DNA from: Lysobacterales bacterium
GTDB taxonomy: Bacteria; Pseudomonadota; Gammaproteobacteria; Xanthomonadales; Xanthomonadaceae
DNA: 64,000 nucleotides
Direction of reading: 5' to 3'
Assembly: GCA_019510125.1 (NCBI GenBank)
Contig: JAEKKX010000007.1
Coordinates: forward strand, 1 to 64,000
In this document: positions 36,423-46,264 of the stretch, piece by piece
How positions within the stretch are numbered: position 1 is the first letter of the stretch
Layout: each line of letters starts with the position of its first letter
Program-made: the position numbers and the translations under genes
Notes under the pieces: generated by a model
The model's database searches: none
The model's input: the letters and a program-made list of their open reading frames with translations, nothing else
Told to the model about the DNA's origin: nothing

Positions 36423-36920
36423 TCACTTCACCCGTTCGACCTTGGCGCGGGTGTTGAAGCCCTTGACCGCCAGGTACCAGTTGTTGCCCATCACGCTCGG
36501 GGTGATCCGCACTTCGAGATTCTCGCCGCGTGCGCCGACCAGCTCGGCGTTGTCGGTCTGGCGCCAGACCTGGCCGTTGTCGAGGGTGTACTCGCGATTC
36601 CTGGCGAACCCGCGGAACGCGCCGACGACGTGCGCGACGATCGGTTCGTCGGAGCCGAAGTGCAGGAAGCCGCGGTTCTCGTCCTCGACCTTGTCCTTGG
36701 CCTGCGCCGCGGCCTCGGTGGCGACGGTGTCGATCTTGCGTCCGAGCCAGGTGTTGAGCTTCGCCAGCTCCTCCGGCGTCAGCTTGTCCAGACCGGCGGC
36801 GCGGAACTCCTGCGGCGTCATGTCCTGTTCGATGGGTTTCTTCTCGGCGTGGGCGGCGAGCGGCGCGAGCGCGAGCGCGGCGACGAGCGCGAGGGACGGC
36901 AGGGAGCGATGCAGCGGCAT
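36423..36920 (-). CDS. Secreted/periplasmic protein of unknown function
   Basis: A 165-residue protein with a clear Sec signal peptide (about 1-25, ending AAHA). The mature part opens with a helical segment (QEFRAAGLDKLTPEELAKLNTWL; the LTPEELAxL motif recurs in several unrelated periplasmic proteins) and then a beta-rich portion with FRGF, YTLDNGQVWRQTD, LEVRI and MGNNWYLAVKG. The latter reads like a small beta-sandwich. No catalytic motif is seen and I do not recognise the family. AGAGG precedes the ATG. It lies divergent from relA. Confidence 0.8.
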   Translation of the reverse strand: MPLHRSLPSLALVAALALAPLAAHAEKKPIEQDMTPQEFRAAGLDKLTPEELAKLNTWLGRKIDTVATEAAAQAKDKVEDENRGFLHFGSDEPIVAHVVGAFRGFARNREYTLDNGQVWRQTDNAELVGARGENLEVRITPSVMGNNWYLAVKGFNTRAKVERVK

Positions 36921-37006
36921 GACGGGACCTCTGGGGATTTCGCCGGCGGCGGGACGGGGCTAGTGTAGGGACTCCCCCCGTCGTTGGAACCATCGGGTCT
37001 CCGCGC

Positions 37007-39220
37007 GTGTCCGCCGTCGCCGCCGATCTGCCGTCCGCCCTCGCAGCGCTGCCGTCCGTGGCGACGCTGGCCGCGCCGTGGCGGCAGGCGCTGGCCGAGG
37101 CCGCCGGCGCGGCGCCGGGCGAGGCGGGGCCGGGTGGAGCGGGGCCGGGCGAGCCGGCACGCAGCCCGCCGGCGCCGATCGACCCGACCGTGCTCGCGCG
37201 CCTGCAGGACACGCTCGATGCGCTGACCCGGCTGAACGCCGACGGCGAGGCCGTGCTGGCGACGATCCTCCACGACCTGCCCGAGTGGGAGGCCCGGCTC
37301 GGGCCGCGGCTGGCGAAGGCGTGGCCGGGCGTGGCGACCCTGCTCGAGGGCCAGCGCGCCGCGGCGCAGGTGTGGACGCTGCACGCCGCCGACGCAGGCG
37401 GGCGCAACGCCGAGGGCCTGCGCCGGCTGCTGCTGGTGATGGTGAAGGACCTGCGGGTGGTGCCGATCCTGCTGGCCCGGCAGCTCGCGATGATGCGCGC
37501 GGCGGCCGCGCTGCCGGAGGACGAACGCCGCGCGCTGGCCCGGCTCACCCGCGACATCCACGCGCCGCTGGCCAACCGGCTGGGCATCTGGCAGCTCAAA
37601 TGGGAGCTGGAAGACCTCGCTCTGCGCCACCTCGAGCCGCAGACCTACAAGCGCATCGCGCGGGCGCTGGACGAGAAGCGCGGCGACCGCGAGCGCTACA
37701 TCGAGACGGTCAAGCGCCTGCTCGGCGACGCGCTGGCGGCGCAGGGCGTGGACGCCGAGGTTGCTGGCCGGCCCAAGCACATCACCAGCATCTGGAAGAA
37801 GATGCAGAAGAAGGGCCTGTCGATCGACGGCCTGTACGACCTGCGCGCGGTGCGGGTGATGGTCCAGGACCTGCCCGCCTGCTACGCCGCGCTGGGCGTG
37901 GTCCACGCGCTGTGGACGCCGATCCCGAGCGAGTTCGACGACTACATCGCGCGGCCCAAGGCCAACGACTACCGCTCGCTGCACACCGCCGTGGTCGGGC
38001 CCGAGGGCAAGACCCTGGAGGTGCAGATCCGCACCCACGAGATGCATGCGCAGGCCGAACTGGGCGTCGCCGCGCACTGGCGCTACAAGGAAGGCCGCAG
38101 CGCGCCCGCGGACGCCGGGCTGGACCGCAAGATCGAGTGGATGCGGCGGCTGCTCGACGCCGGTCGCGACGGCGGCGAGGCCGAGGGCCTGGCCGGCGCG
38201 TTCGACAGCGAACTGATCGAGGACCGCATCTACACCCTCACCCCGCAGGGCGACGTGATCGACCTGCCCGCCGGCGCGACCCCGCTGGACTTCGCGTACC
38301 ACGTGCACACGATGGTCGGCCACCGCTGCCGCGGCGCCAAGGTCGACGGCCGGATCGTGCCGCTGGATTACCGGTTGCGCAGCGGCGAGCGCGTGGAGAT
38401 CCTCACCGCGAAGACCGCCGAGCCGCGCCGCGACTGGCTGGTGGCGGCGAACGGCTTCCTCGCCAGCGGGCGCTCGCGCGACAAGGTGCGGGCGTGGTTC
38501 CACAAGCTCGATCGCGCGCGCAACGTGCAGGCCGGCAAGGAGCTGCTGGAGAAGGAACTGCGCCGGCTGTCGCTGCTGCAGAGCGACCTCGCGCCGATCC
38601 TGGCGAAGTTCAACGCGCCCACGCTGGACGACCTGTACGTGCTGGTGGCGCTGGGCGATGTCGGCCCGCACCAGGTCGGCCGCGCGCTGCTCGACCAGGA
38701 GCGCGCCGCACAGGCGCCGGCCGTCGATCCGGTCGAACTGGCGCCCAAGCCCCCGCCGAGGCCGCGCGCGGGCGCCGGCAGCTCGGCGTTCACCGTGGTC
38801 GGCGTCGACAACCTGCTGGTGCAGATCGCGCGCTGCTGCCAGCCGCTGCCGGGCGAGCCGATCGCCGGCTACCTCACCCGCGGCCGCGGGGTCAGCGTGC
38901 ATCGCGCCGACTGCGCGGCGTTCCTGCGGCTGACCGCGAGCCAGCCGCAGCGGGCGCTGGCGGTGGAGTGGGGCCGCAGCGGCGGCGGCCACGCCGCCTC
39001 GATCGCGGTGGAGGCGGTCGACCGGCGCTGGCTGCTGAAGGACCTGACCAACCTCATCGCCCAGGACGACGCCCACGTCCAGTCGATCCACAGCGACCGG
39101 CTCGAAGGCAACCGCGTGCGCCTGCGCCTGCACCTGCGGGTGCGCGACCACGATCATTTCACCCGCCTGCTCGGCCGCATCGACAGCCTGCCCGGGGTGG
39201 AGACGGTGCGACGGGTGTGA
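37007..39220 (+). CDS. relA: RelA, ribosome-dependent (p)ppGpp synthetase
   Basis: A 737-residue RelA/SpoT homologue. The N-terminal HD-like region keeps ILHD but lacks the ED and the other metal ligands, as in monofunctional RelA. The synthetase domain is intact, with GRPKHITSIWKKMQKKG, YRSLHT and EVQIRTHEMH. TGS (about 410-470), zinc-finger-like (RCCQPLPGEPIAGY) and ACT domains follow. It senses uncharged tRNA on stalled ribosomes and makes (p)ppGpp, complementing the bifunctional SpoT at 7393. The start is GTG 37007 without an obvious Shine-Dalgarno, so the start is less certain than the rest. The first 55 residues are low-complexity Ala/Gly/Pro. Confidence 0.95.
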   Translation: MSAVAADLPSALAALPSVATLAAPWRQALAEAAGAAPGEAGPGGAGPGEPARSPPAPIDPTVLARLQDTLDALTRLNADGEAVLATILHDLPEWEARLGPRLAKAWPGVATLLEGQRAAAQVWTLHAADAGGRNAEGLRRLLLVMVKDLRVVPILLARQLAMMRAAAALPEDERRALARLTRDIHAPLANRLGIWQLKWELEDLALRHLEPQTYKRIARALDEKRGDRERYIETVKRLLGDALAAQGVDAEVAGRPKHITSIWKKMQKKGLSIDGLYDLRAVRVMVQDLPACYAALGVVHALWTPIPSEFDDYIARPKANDYRSLHTAVVGPEGKTLEVQIRTHEMHAQAELGVAAHWRYKEGRSAPADAGLDRKIEWMRRLLDAGRDGGEAEGLAGAFDSELIEDRIYTLTPQGDVIDLPAGATPLDFAYHVHTMVGHRCRGAKVDGRIVPLDYRLRSGERVEILTAKTAEPRRDWLVAANGFLASGRSRDKVRAWFHKLDRARNVQAGKELLEKELRRLSLLQSDLAPILAKFNAPTLDDLYVLVALGDVGPHQVGRALLDQERAAQAPAVDPVELAPKPPPRPRAGAGSSAFTVVGVDNLLVQIARCCQPLPGEPIAGYLTRGRGVSVHRADCAAFLRLTASQPQRALAVEWGRSGGGHAASIAVEAVDRRWLLKDLTNLIAQDDAHVQSIHSDRLEGNRVRLRLHLRVRDHDHFTRLLGRIDSLPGVETVRRV

Positions 39221-39257
39221 GCGGGTCCCGCCGCAGTGGCCGCGCTATGCTCGGCCG

Positions 39258-40775
39258 GTGAAGCCCGGCCGCATCGCAACGACCCGCGCCTGGCGCGCCG
39301 CCCGGCGCGCGCGCTGGCCCGTGGTCGCCGGTGCGGTGCTGGCGGCAGGCGTGCTGCTGGCATCCCTGCTGAGCGGCGTGCTGGGCAACCGGCTGTGGCC
39401 CAGGGCAGAGGCCGAGGCCGAACGATTGCGCCGCGAGGCCGACGCCGCGCTGCAGGCCGGACGCCTCACCGCCGCCGACGGCAGCGGCGCCCGCGAACGC
39501 TACGAAGCCGCGATCGCGATCGACCCCGATCGCGCCGAACTGCGCGCCGGCCTCGGCCGGGTGGCGCAGGCTGCGCTCGCGCGCGCCGCGGATGCGGCGG
39601 CGGACGGCCGCTTCGTCGACGCCCACCGCGACCTCGCGCTCGCACGGTCGCTGTCGGCGCCGCGGGCGCGGATCGACGCGGTGGCCGAGGACTTGCGCCG
39701 GCGCGAGGCCGCGGGGGCCGGGCTCGACGCGCTGCTGGCCGAGGCCGACGCCGCGCGCGCGGCCGGTCGCCTGCACGGCGGCGACGACGCGGCGCTGCCG
39801 CGCTACGCCCGCATCCTCGCGCTGCAGCCGCGCCACCGGCAGGCGCTGGAGGGCCGCGACGATGCGCTGTCGACGCTGCTGCAGCAGGCACAGGCGAAGC
39901 TCGCGCGCGGCGACCTCGTCGCCGGCGCGGCGCTGGTGAACGCCGCCGCGGGTTACGACGCCGGCCATTCGGACCTGCCGGACGCGCGCGCCGCGCTGTC
40001 GCGGGCGGTCGAGGCCGTGCGTCGCCGCGCCGACGCCGATCTGCGCGGCGGTCGCCTGGCGCGCGCCGCCGACGGCTACCGCGTGCTGCGCGATAGCGGC
40101 GCGGCGAACGCCGCCGCCGAGGCCGGCCTGCGCGCGGTGGCCGCCGCGCACGCGCAACGCGCGGCGCGGGCCGCCCACGACTTCGCGTTCGACCGCGCCC
40201 GCACCGAACTCGCGTCGGCGAAGGCGCTCGCCGCCGATGCGCCCGAGGTGCGCCAGGCCGAAGCCGACCTGGCGCGCGCACAGCGCACCCGCGCCGACCT
40301 CGGCCCGAAACCGCCGTCCGCCGATACGCTGCGCCGGGTGGGCCGGCTGCTGCTGGAATACGAGGTCGCGGGCGCCCGCGGCGACTGGCTCACGCCGCCG
40401 GGCGACAGCGCGTTCGACAAGCTCCGCGCGGCCCGCGCCCTCGCCCCGGACGACGCCGGCGTGCGCCATGCCAGCGAACGCATGCGGCCGCGGGTGGAGG
40501 CCTGCTTCGAGACCGCGCTGCGCGACAACGCGCTGCAGCGCGCCCGGGTCTGCCTCGACGCGCGCATCGTGCTGGAGGGCGAGCATCGCGGCATCGCCAC
40601 CGCGCGCACGCGCCTGGCCGAGCGCTGGGTGGCGATGGGCGAACAGCGCCTGCGCGACGGCGACATCGACGGCGCCGCCGCCGCCCGCGACGCCGCCCGC
40701 GCGCTCGACGCAAAGACCGATGGCCTCGCCGACCTCTCCGAACGCCTCCACGCCGCGGCATCGGCGGAGCGCTGA
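39258..40775 (+). CDS. Membrane-anchored helical-repeat (TPR-like) protein of unknown function
   Basis: A 505-residue protein. A basic N-terminus (residues 1-20) is followed by one transmembrane helix (about 21-43). The long C-terminal part, presumably periplasmic, is almost entirely Ala/Arg/Leu-rich helices with TPR-like periodicity (for example RYEAAIAIDPDRAELRAGLGRVAQ). No enzyme motif is seen and I do not recognise a named family. The start is GTG 39258; TATGCT ends 6 nt before it and no Shine-Dalgarno is visible, so the mRNA may be leaderless. It lies 37 bp after relA but probably has its own promoter. A scaffold role is plausible but unproven. Confidence 0.82.
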   Translation: MKPGRIATTRAWRAARRARWPVVAGAVLAAGVLLASLLSGVLGNRLWPRAEAEAERLRREADAALQAGRLTAADGSGARERYEAAIAIDPDRAELRAGLGRVAQAALARAADAAADGRFVDAHRDLALARSLSAPRARIDAVAEDLRRREAAGAGLDALLAEADAARAAGRLHGGDDAALPRYARILALQPRHRQALEGRDDALSTLLQQAQAKLARGDLVAGAALVNAAAGYDAGHSDLPDARAALSRAVEAVRRRADADLRGGRLARAADGYRVLRDSGAANAAAEAGLRAVAAAHAQRAARAAHDFAFDRARTELASAKALAADAPEVRQAEADLARAQRTRADLGPKPPSADTLRRVGRLLLEYEVAGARGDWLTPPGDSAFDKLRAARALAPDDAGVRHASERMRPRVEACFETALRDNALQRARVCLDARIVLEGEHRGIATARTRLAERWVAMGEQRLRDGDIDGAAAARDAARALDAKTDGLADLSERLHAAASAER

Positions 40776-40788
40776 CGCCCGCATGCCC

Positions 40789-41211
40789 GGTAGAGCGGCC
40801 TTCAGGCCGCTGCCCCCGCCGTGTTTTTCCGCCGTGCGCTTCGCCGCCCCGAGCGCCGCTCCGCCGCCCGCCTGTCCGGAATGGGTCGGATTCTGCCTGC
40901 GGCAGCGACATCCGACGACGTTCCGCCAGGCAGCGGCCTGAAGGCCGCGCTACCGGGGGCGACGCGGGGCGGTGGCGCTGCGTTTCGCGTTCCGAGGTCG
41001 GGTGGATCGGCGAAAGAGGGAGGCGGATCGGCGTGAGCAATGCCGGGTAGCGCGGCCTTCAGGCCGCTGCCCCGCCGTGTCCTTCCGCCGTGTGCTTCGC
41101 CGCCCCGAGCGCCGCTCCGTCGCCGGCCTGTCCGGAATGGGCCGGATTCTGCCTGCGGCAGCGACATCCGACGACGTTCCGCCACGGCAGTGGCCTGAAG
41201 GCCGCGCTACC
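40789..41211. repeat. Two tandem copies of a 166-bp REP-bounded element
   Basis: Copy A (40789-40954) and copy B (41046-41211) each begin with a family II GTAG-REP and end with an inverted REP. Their cores of about 118 bp (40813-40930 and 41070-41187) are near-identical, with about ten differences and a one-base indel by eye. The period is 257 bp, and similarity extends about 25 bp into the right flank (gcgacgcggkg), so this looks like a tandem duplication. It fills most of the 469-bp gap between the helical-repeat protein and the glycosyltransferase; short ORFs there are not credible. Confidence 0.88.
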
Positions 41212-41244
41212 GGGCGACGCGGTGTGGCGGCGCTGTGTCGCGGG

Positions 41245-43359
41245 CTACGGGGCCGGGCGCGCCGGCGTGAGGAACACGTCGCGCACGGTGGCGCGGGCGG
41301 CATCGAGCGAGAAATGCGCGGCGACATTCTCCAGCCCGTTGCCGGCCAGCGTGGTCCACAGCGCCGCGTCCTCGTGCAGGCGGACGACGGCCTCGGCGAA
41401 GGCCTGCGGGTCGTCGGCGACCAGCACGTCCTCGCCATCGCGCAGGTGCATGCCTTCGACCGCACAGGCGGTGGCGACCACCGGCTGGCCGTGGGCCATG
41501 CTGAGGTTGACCTTGCCCTTCACCCCGGCGCCGAAGCGCAGCGGCGCCACCGCGACGCGGGCGCCGGCCATGTGCGGGTCGAGGTCGGCGACATGGCCGT
41601 GGACGACCACGCCGGGCGTCGACGCCAGCGCTTCGATCTCCGGCGTGACGTGACTGCCGATGCAGTGGAAGCGCAGGCCGGGCAGCCGTGCGCGCACGCG
41701 CGGCCAGACCTCGGCGACGAACCAGCGCACCGCGTCGACGTTCGGCGGATGGCGGAAGCCGCCGACGAACACCACGTCGCGGCGCTCGGCGAACGGCCGT
41801 CCCGCGCCGGCGACGCGGTGCAGGTTGGAGACGATCTCGACTCGCGCGCCGGGCGCGTCCTCGCGCAGCAGCGTGCGTTCGACCTCGCTGACCACCAGGG
41901 TGACGTCGCTGTCGGCGATGATCGCCAGTTCCTGCGCGCGGGTGCGCGCGGCGGCGCGCGCCAGCGCGGGATCGCCGGAGACCTCGGCGCCGCGGCGCTC
42001 GCGCAGGTAGTGCAGATCGACCGTGTCGAACACGATCCGCGCCTGCGGCGCGTGCGCGCGCAGCAGCGGCAGGAACTCGGCGGCGACGTAGTGGCGGCTG
42101 ACCAGGATCGTCGTGAAGCGCCTGCCGTGTTCGCGCAGCCAGCCGGCGAAGCCGTCGAAATACGGTCGGTACCAGGCTTCCACCCCCAACCGCTGCAACT
42201 GTGCGGTGTACGGGGCCACGGCGTGGCCGTCGGCCGGCAGGAACACGACGTGCGCGCCTTCCTCGCGCAGCAGGCGCATCAGATTGACCAGCCGCAGCGA
42301 ACCGGAGTCGTGGTCCGGGCGCGGCGTCATCGCGTCGATCAGCAGCACCTGCGGCCGATCGCGATGCAGCAGCGCCGGAGTCGGCACGGTGTCCGCTGGC
42401 AGCATCGCCGCCAGCGCGGCGGCGCGATGCGCGGCGAAAGTGCCGCGGTTGCGCACCTGGTGGGCCTTCATGCCGCTGCCGGTGTCGGTGCCGGCGGTCG
42501 CGCCCTCGGCGTGGATCACCCGCGCCGCCGGCTGGTAGACCACGCGTCGCCCGGCCGCGCGCACCGCGAACGCGAGGTCGGTGTCCTCGTAGTAGGCCGG
42601 GGCGTAGCGGGTGTCGAAGCCGCCGACGGCGGCGAACAGCGCGCGCGGGATCGCGATCGCCGCGCCGCTGGCGTAGTCGCAGTCGCGCAGGTAGGCGAAG
42701 CGCGGGTCGTCGGGCGACGCGAAGCGCCCGTAGTTCCAGGCGCCGCCGTCGTCGAAGACCACGCCGCCGGCCTCCTGCAGGCGGCCGTCGGGATACAGCA
42801 GTTGCGCGCCGACCAGCCCGGCGCCCGGTTCCTCGTCGAAGGTCGCCAGCAGCGCCTCCAGCCAGCCCGGCTGCGGGATGGTGTCGTTGTTCAGGAACAC
42901 CAGCACGTCGCCGCGCGCCAGCGACGCGCCGTCGTTGCAGGCGGCGATGAAGCCGCCGTTCGCCGCGCGCCGGTGGTAGCGCAGGCCGGCGACCTGCGGC
43001 AGCGCGTCGGGGGTCTCGTCGGCGCTGCCGTCGTCGACCACGATCGCCTCGAACGCGGTCGCGGGCGGATGCGCGGCCAGCGCGCGCAGGCAGGCGAGGG
43101 TGTGCGCGAACTGGCCGTACACCGGGATCACCAGGCTCGCCACCGGCGCGTCGGAGGTGGGCAGGGTGAACGGGGCGAACGGCGCCGGCGCCGGCAGGTA
43201 CAGCGCCCCGGGCGGCAGCGGCCGGACGCGGCGGAACTGCGCGCGGGTGCGCGCCCAGGTCGCGCGCCAGCCGCGGCTGCGCAGACTGGCCCAGCCGCGG
43301 CGCAGCAGGCCCAGCCCGCGGCGCCACAGGAAGCCCAGGTCGGCGGGGGACAGCGGCAT
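41245..43359 (-). CDS. Two-domain glycosyltransferase (GT2 plus GT4-like)
   Basis: A 704-residue protein. The N-terminal GT-A domain (about 65-310) is GT2-like: SLVIPVYGQ, VVDDGSADET, FLNNDT with a DxD-like site, and AYYEDTDLAFAVRAAGRRV. The C-terminal half (about 340-700) is a GT-B, GT1/GT4-type transferase with VLLIDAMTPRPDHDSGSLR, SDVTLVVSEVE, VVFVGGFRHPPNVDA and an EX7E-like region (APLRFGAGVKGKV). It probably adds two sugars during polysaccharide or O-antigen assembly, but the product is unknown. No other glycan genes are adjacent. AGGAG precedes the start; the frame is open far upstream through antisense of mrcB, which is an artefact of GC bias. Confidence 0.9.
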   Translation of the reverse strand: MPLSPADLGFLWRRGLGLLRRGWASLRSRGWRATWARTRAQFRRVRPLPPGALYLPAPAPFAPFTLPTSDAPVASLVIPVYGQFAHTLACLRALAAHPPATAFEAIVVDDGSADETPDALPQVAGLRYHRRAANGGFIAACNDGASLARGDVLVFLNNDTIPQPGWLEALLATFDEEPGAGLVGAQLLYPDGRLQEAGGVVFDDGGAWNYGRFASPDDPRFAYLRDCDYASGAAIAIPRALFAAVGGFDTRYAPAYYEDTDLAFAVRAAGRRVVYQPAARVIHAEGATAGTDTGSGMKAHQVRNRGTFAAHRAAALAAMLPADTVPTPALLHRDRPQVLLIDAMTPRPDHDSGSLRLVNLMRLLREEGAHVVFLPADGHAVAPYTAQLQRLGVEAWYRPYFDGFAGWLREHGRRFTTILVSRHYVAAEFLPLLRAHAPQARIVFDTVDLHYLRERRGAEVSGDPALARAAARTRAQELAIIADSDVTLVVSEVERTLLREDAPGARVEIVSNLHRVAGAGRPFAERRDVVFVGGFRHPPNVDAVRWFVAEVWPRVRARLPGLRFHCIGSHVTPEIEALASTPGVVVHGHVADLDPHMAGARVAVAPLRFGAGVKGKVNLSMAHGQPVVATACAVEGMHLRDGEDVLVADDPQAFAEAVVRLHEDAALWTTLAGNGLENVAAHFSLDAARATVRDVFLTPARPAP

Positions 43360-43488
43360 CTGAACGGACTCCTGCGGGCGGGGACGGGCGTGGCGATCGT
43401 GCGCGGCGTGCCCTTCCGGGCACCCTGTTAGACTCGCGACGGCCGATTTTCGCATCCCCCGCACCGAACGAGGCGCCAACGAGCCCGC

Positions 43489-46245
43489 ATGGCCCGACAG
43501 CACGATATCGACGACGATCCGGACGACGACGACCTGGACGATGGCATCGACGACACGGACGACGACGACACCGACGGTGGCGGGGACGGCCCGGGCTGGC
43601 GCCGGCGGCTGCTGGGCTGGGGCCTGACCGCCACCGCGATCGGCCTGGGCTTCCTGATTCCCTACGTCCTGTACCTGAACCACCAGGTCAGCGTCCGCTT
43701 CGGGCAACTGCGCTGGCAGGTCCCGACCCGCGTCTACGCCCGGCCGCTGGTGCTCGCGCCGGGGCTGGCGATGGACGCCAACACCCTCAAGACCGAGCTC
43801 GACGCCGCCTCGTACCACGAGGACGCGACGGGCGCGCATCCCGGCCGCTACGTCCGCGACGGCGGCCGCTGGCGGATTTCCAGCCGCGGCTACCAGGACG
43901 TGGACGGCGCGGTCGGCCCGAGCCGGATCGAGGTCACGCTGTCCGGCGGCCGGGTGGCGGCGGTGCGCGATCTGGTCGGCAAGCGCGCGGTGAAATCGGT
44001 GCGCCTGGACCCCGCGCGGATCGCCACGCTGTACGGCCAGAAGCAGGAAGAACGCCGGCTGGTGCGCATCGACGAAGTGCCGCAGCAGCTCACCGACACC
44101 CTGCAGGCGGTCGAGGACCGCGACTTCGCACACCACATCGGCATCGATTTCACCGGCATCGCCCGCGCCGTGTGGGTCTGGGTCAAGACCGGCGGCAAGG
44201 TGATGCAGGGCGCCAGCACCCTGACCCAGCAGCTCGCGCGCTCGGGGCTGCTCGGCATCGGCAAGGAGCAGACCCCGACCCGCAAGTTCAACGAGGTGCT
44301 GTACGCGCTGATCATCGACGCCCGCTACGACAAGGGCGTGATCCTCGAGGCCTACCTCAACCAGGTCGACATCGGCCAGAACGGTTCGCAGGCGATCCAC
44401 GGCTTCGCCGCCGGCGCCGAGTACTACTTCGGCCGCCAGCTCGACGAACTGAGCACCGAGCAGATCGCGCTGCTGGTCGGACTGGTGAAGGGCCCGTCCT
44501 GGTACAACCCGCGGCGCAATCCCGAGCGCGCGCTGGCCCGGCGCAACTTGGTCATCGACAAGATGCTGGAGACCGGGATCATCGACCGTGCCGAGCACGA
44601 TCGCGCGGTCAAGACCCCGCTGGGCGTGCCCGCGGTCCCCGGCAGCATGGTCGCGAACCGCTTCCCGGCCTACGTCGACCTCGTCCGCCGCCAGCTCGCC
44701 CGCGACTACGCCGGCGAGGAACTGCAGGGCGCGGGCCTGACCGTGCTCACCGCGATGTCGCCGTCGGCGCAGGCCTACGCCGAAGGCGCGGTGACGAAGA
44801 CGATGAAGGCGATCTCCAACCCGCGCCGCCCGCCGCTGCAGGCCGGCGCGGTCGTCACCGACACCCACACCGGCGAAGTGGTGGCGGTGATCGGCAGCCG
44901 CAGCTTCGAGGAGCACGGCTTCAACCGCGCGGTGCAGGCGCAGCGGCCGGTGGGCTCGCTGCTCAAACCGTTCGTCTACCTGCTGGCGCTGGCCCAGCCG
45001 GACAAGTTCTCGCTGGCGACCTGGGTCGACGACGGCCCGGTGACGGTGACCCTGGACAACGGCAAGCGCTGGACGCCGGGCAACTCCGACGGCCGCAGCC
45101 ACGGCACGGTGCGGCTGAACGACGCGCTGGCGCGCTCCTACAACCAGTCGACGGTCCGCGTCGGCATGGACGTCGGCCCCAAGCGGCTGACCGACCTGCT
45201 GCGCACGCTCGGCGGGATCGAGGCGCCGCCGAACCCCTCGCTGATCCTGGGCGCGATGGACCAGAGTCCGTACGCGATGGCCCAGCTCTACCAGTTCCTG
45301 GCCTCCGGCGGTGAGATCCAGCCGCTGCACGCGGTGCGCGGCGTGCTCGACGCCAACGGCCGCGCGCTGAAGCGCTACGACGTGAAGCCGCAGCCGGCGC
45401 AGTCCGGCGATGCGGTCGCCGCGCGGCTGGTCACCACCGCGCTGCAGGACGCGGTCAGCGAAGGCACCGGCCGCCAGTTGATCGCCGACGGCCTCGGCCG
45501 GCTGCAGCCGGCCGGCAAGACCGGCACCAGCAACGACAGCCGCGACAGTTGGTTCGCCGGCTGGACCGGCGACCACCTCGCGGTGATCTGGGTCGGCAAC
45601 GACCAGAACGCGCCGACCGGGCTGTACGGCGCCACCGGCGCGATGCGGGTCTGGTCGGGCCTGTTCTCACGCCTGCCCAGCGCGCCGCTGCAGGTCGGCG
45701 GCAAGGGCCTGGACTGGCAGTGGGTGGCGGGCAGCGAGAGCACCGACGCCGGCTGTCCGGGCGCACGCCGGTTCGCCTTCGTCGCCGGGTTCGCGCCGCC
45801 CTACCGGGCCTGCGCGCTGGCCGAACCCGAGGCCGGCGACGGCAGCGGCGACGGCACCGGCGATGGCGACCAGCCGGGCTTCTGGCGCCGCCTGTTCGGG
45901 ATCGGCGACCGCGGCGGCGACGCCGAGCAGCAGCGTCGCGACGAGCAGCAGCGCGAGGAGCGCGAACGCCAGGAGCGCGAGCGCCAGCAACAGGAAGACC
46001 AGCGCCGCCGCGACGAACAGACCCGCGAGGACGCGCGCCATCGCGACGAGGCCGAGCGCCGGTTCGCCGAACTGCGCGCCCGCGACGACGCCTGGCGCCA
46101 GGCGCGCGAGGACGAGGCGCGCGAACGTCGCGAACGCGAGGAGGCCTGGCGGCGCGAACAGGAGCGCCGCGACCAGGAATACCGCGATCGCCAGCCGCGC
46201 GGCATGCTCACCGTTTCCATCCCGACCGAGGTACGCACCGCATGA
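43489..46245 (+). CDS. mrcB: Penicillin-binding protein 1B (bifunctional transglycosylase/transpeptidase)
   Basis: A 918-residue class A PBP. The cytoplasmic N-terminus is strikingly acidic (residues 5-33, mostly Asp), then one transmembrane helix (about 44-66) and a UB2H-like domain. GT51 has catalytic E209 in VEDRDFAHH and QGASTLTQQLAR. The transpeptidase has S490 (GSLLK), S550-N552 (SYN) and K677-T-G. After the enzyme (about residue 790) comes a roughly 110-residue Glu/Arg/Gln-rich predicted coiled coil absent from E. coli PBP1B, ending MLTVSIPTEV. It builds and crosslinks peptidoglycan. The lipoprotein gene 19 bp downstream is probably its activator. A likely -10 (TAGACT, 43431-43436) lies upstream. 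Confidence 0.95.
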   Translation: MARQHDIDDDPDDDDLDDGIDDTDDDDTDGGGDGPGWRRRLLGWGLTATAIGLGFLIPYVLYLNHQVSVRFGQLRWQVPTRVYARPLVLAPGLAMDANTLKTELDAASYHEDATGAHPGRYVRDGGRWRISSRGYQDVDGAVGPSRIEVTLSGGRVAAVRDLVGKRAVKSVRLDPARIATLYGQKQEERRLVRIDEVPQQLTDTLQAVEDRDFAHHIGIDFTGIARAVWVWVKTGGKVMQGASTLTQQLARSGLLGIGKEQTPTRKFNEVLYALIIDARYDKGVILEAYLNQVDIGQNGSQAIHGFAAGAEYYFGRQLDELSTEQIALLVGLVKGPSWYNPRRNPERALARRNLVIDKMLETGIIDRAEHDRAVKTPLGVPAVPGSMVANRFPAYVDLVRRQLARDYAGEELQGAGLTVLTAMSPSAQAYAEGAVTKTMKAISNPRRPPLQAGAVVTDTHTGEVVAVIGSRSFEEHGFNRAVQAQRPVGSLLKPFVYLLALAQPDKFSLATWVDDGPVTVTLDNGKRWTPGNSDGRSHGTVRLNDALARSYNQSTVRVGMDVGPKRLTDLLRTLGGIEAPPNPSLILGAMDQSPYAMAQLYQFLASGGEIQPLHAVRGVLDANGRALKRYDVKPQPAQSGDAVAARLVTTALQDAVSEGTGRQLIADGLGRLQPAGKTGTSNDSRDSWFAGWTGDHLAVIWVGNDQNAPTGLYGATGAMRVWSGLFSRLPSAPLQVGGKGLDWQWVAGSESTDAGCPGARRFAFVAGFAPPYRACALAEPEAGDGSGDGTGDGDQPGFWRRLFGIGDRGGDAEQQRRDEQQREERERQERERQQQEDQRRRDEQTREDARHRDEAERRFAELRARDDAWRQAREDEARERREREEAWRREQERRDQEYRDRQPRGMLTVSIPTEVRTA

Positions 46246-46264
46246 TCTTCCAGCGAGCCGCCGC

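Noticed and set aside
41245-41248. Glycosyltransferase stop as a fourth REP-head stop
   Set aside because: The gene ends in GTAG on the minus strand, but the following sequence is not palindromic, so it is not a REP.
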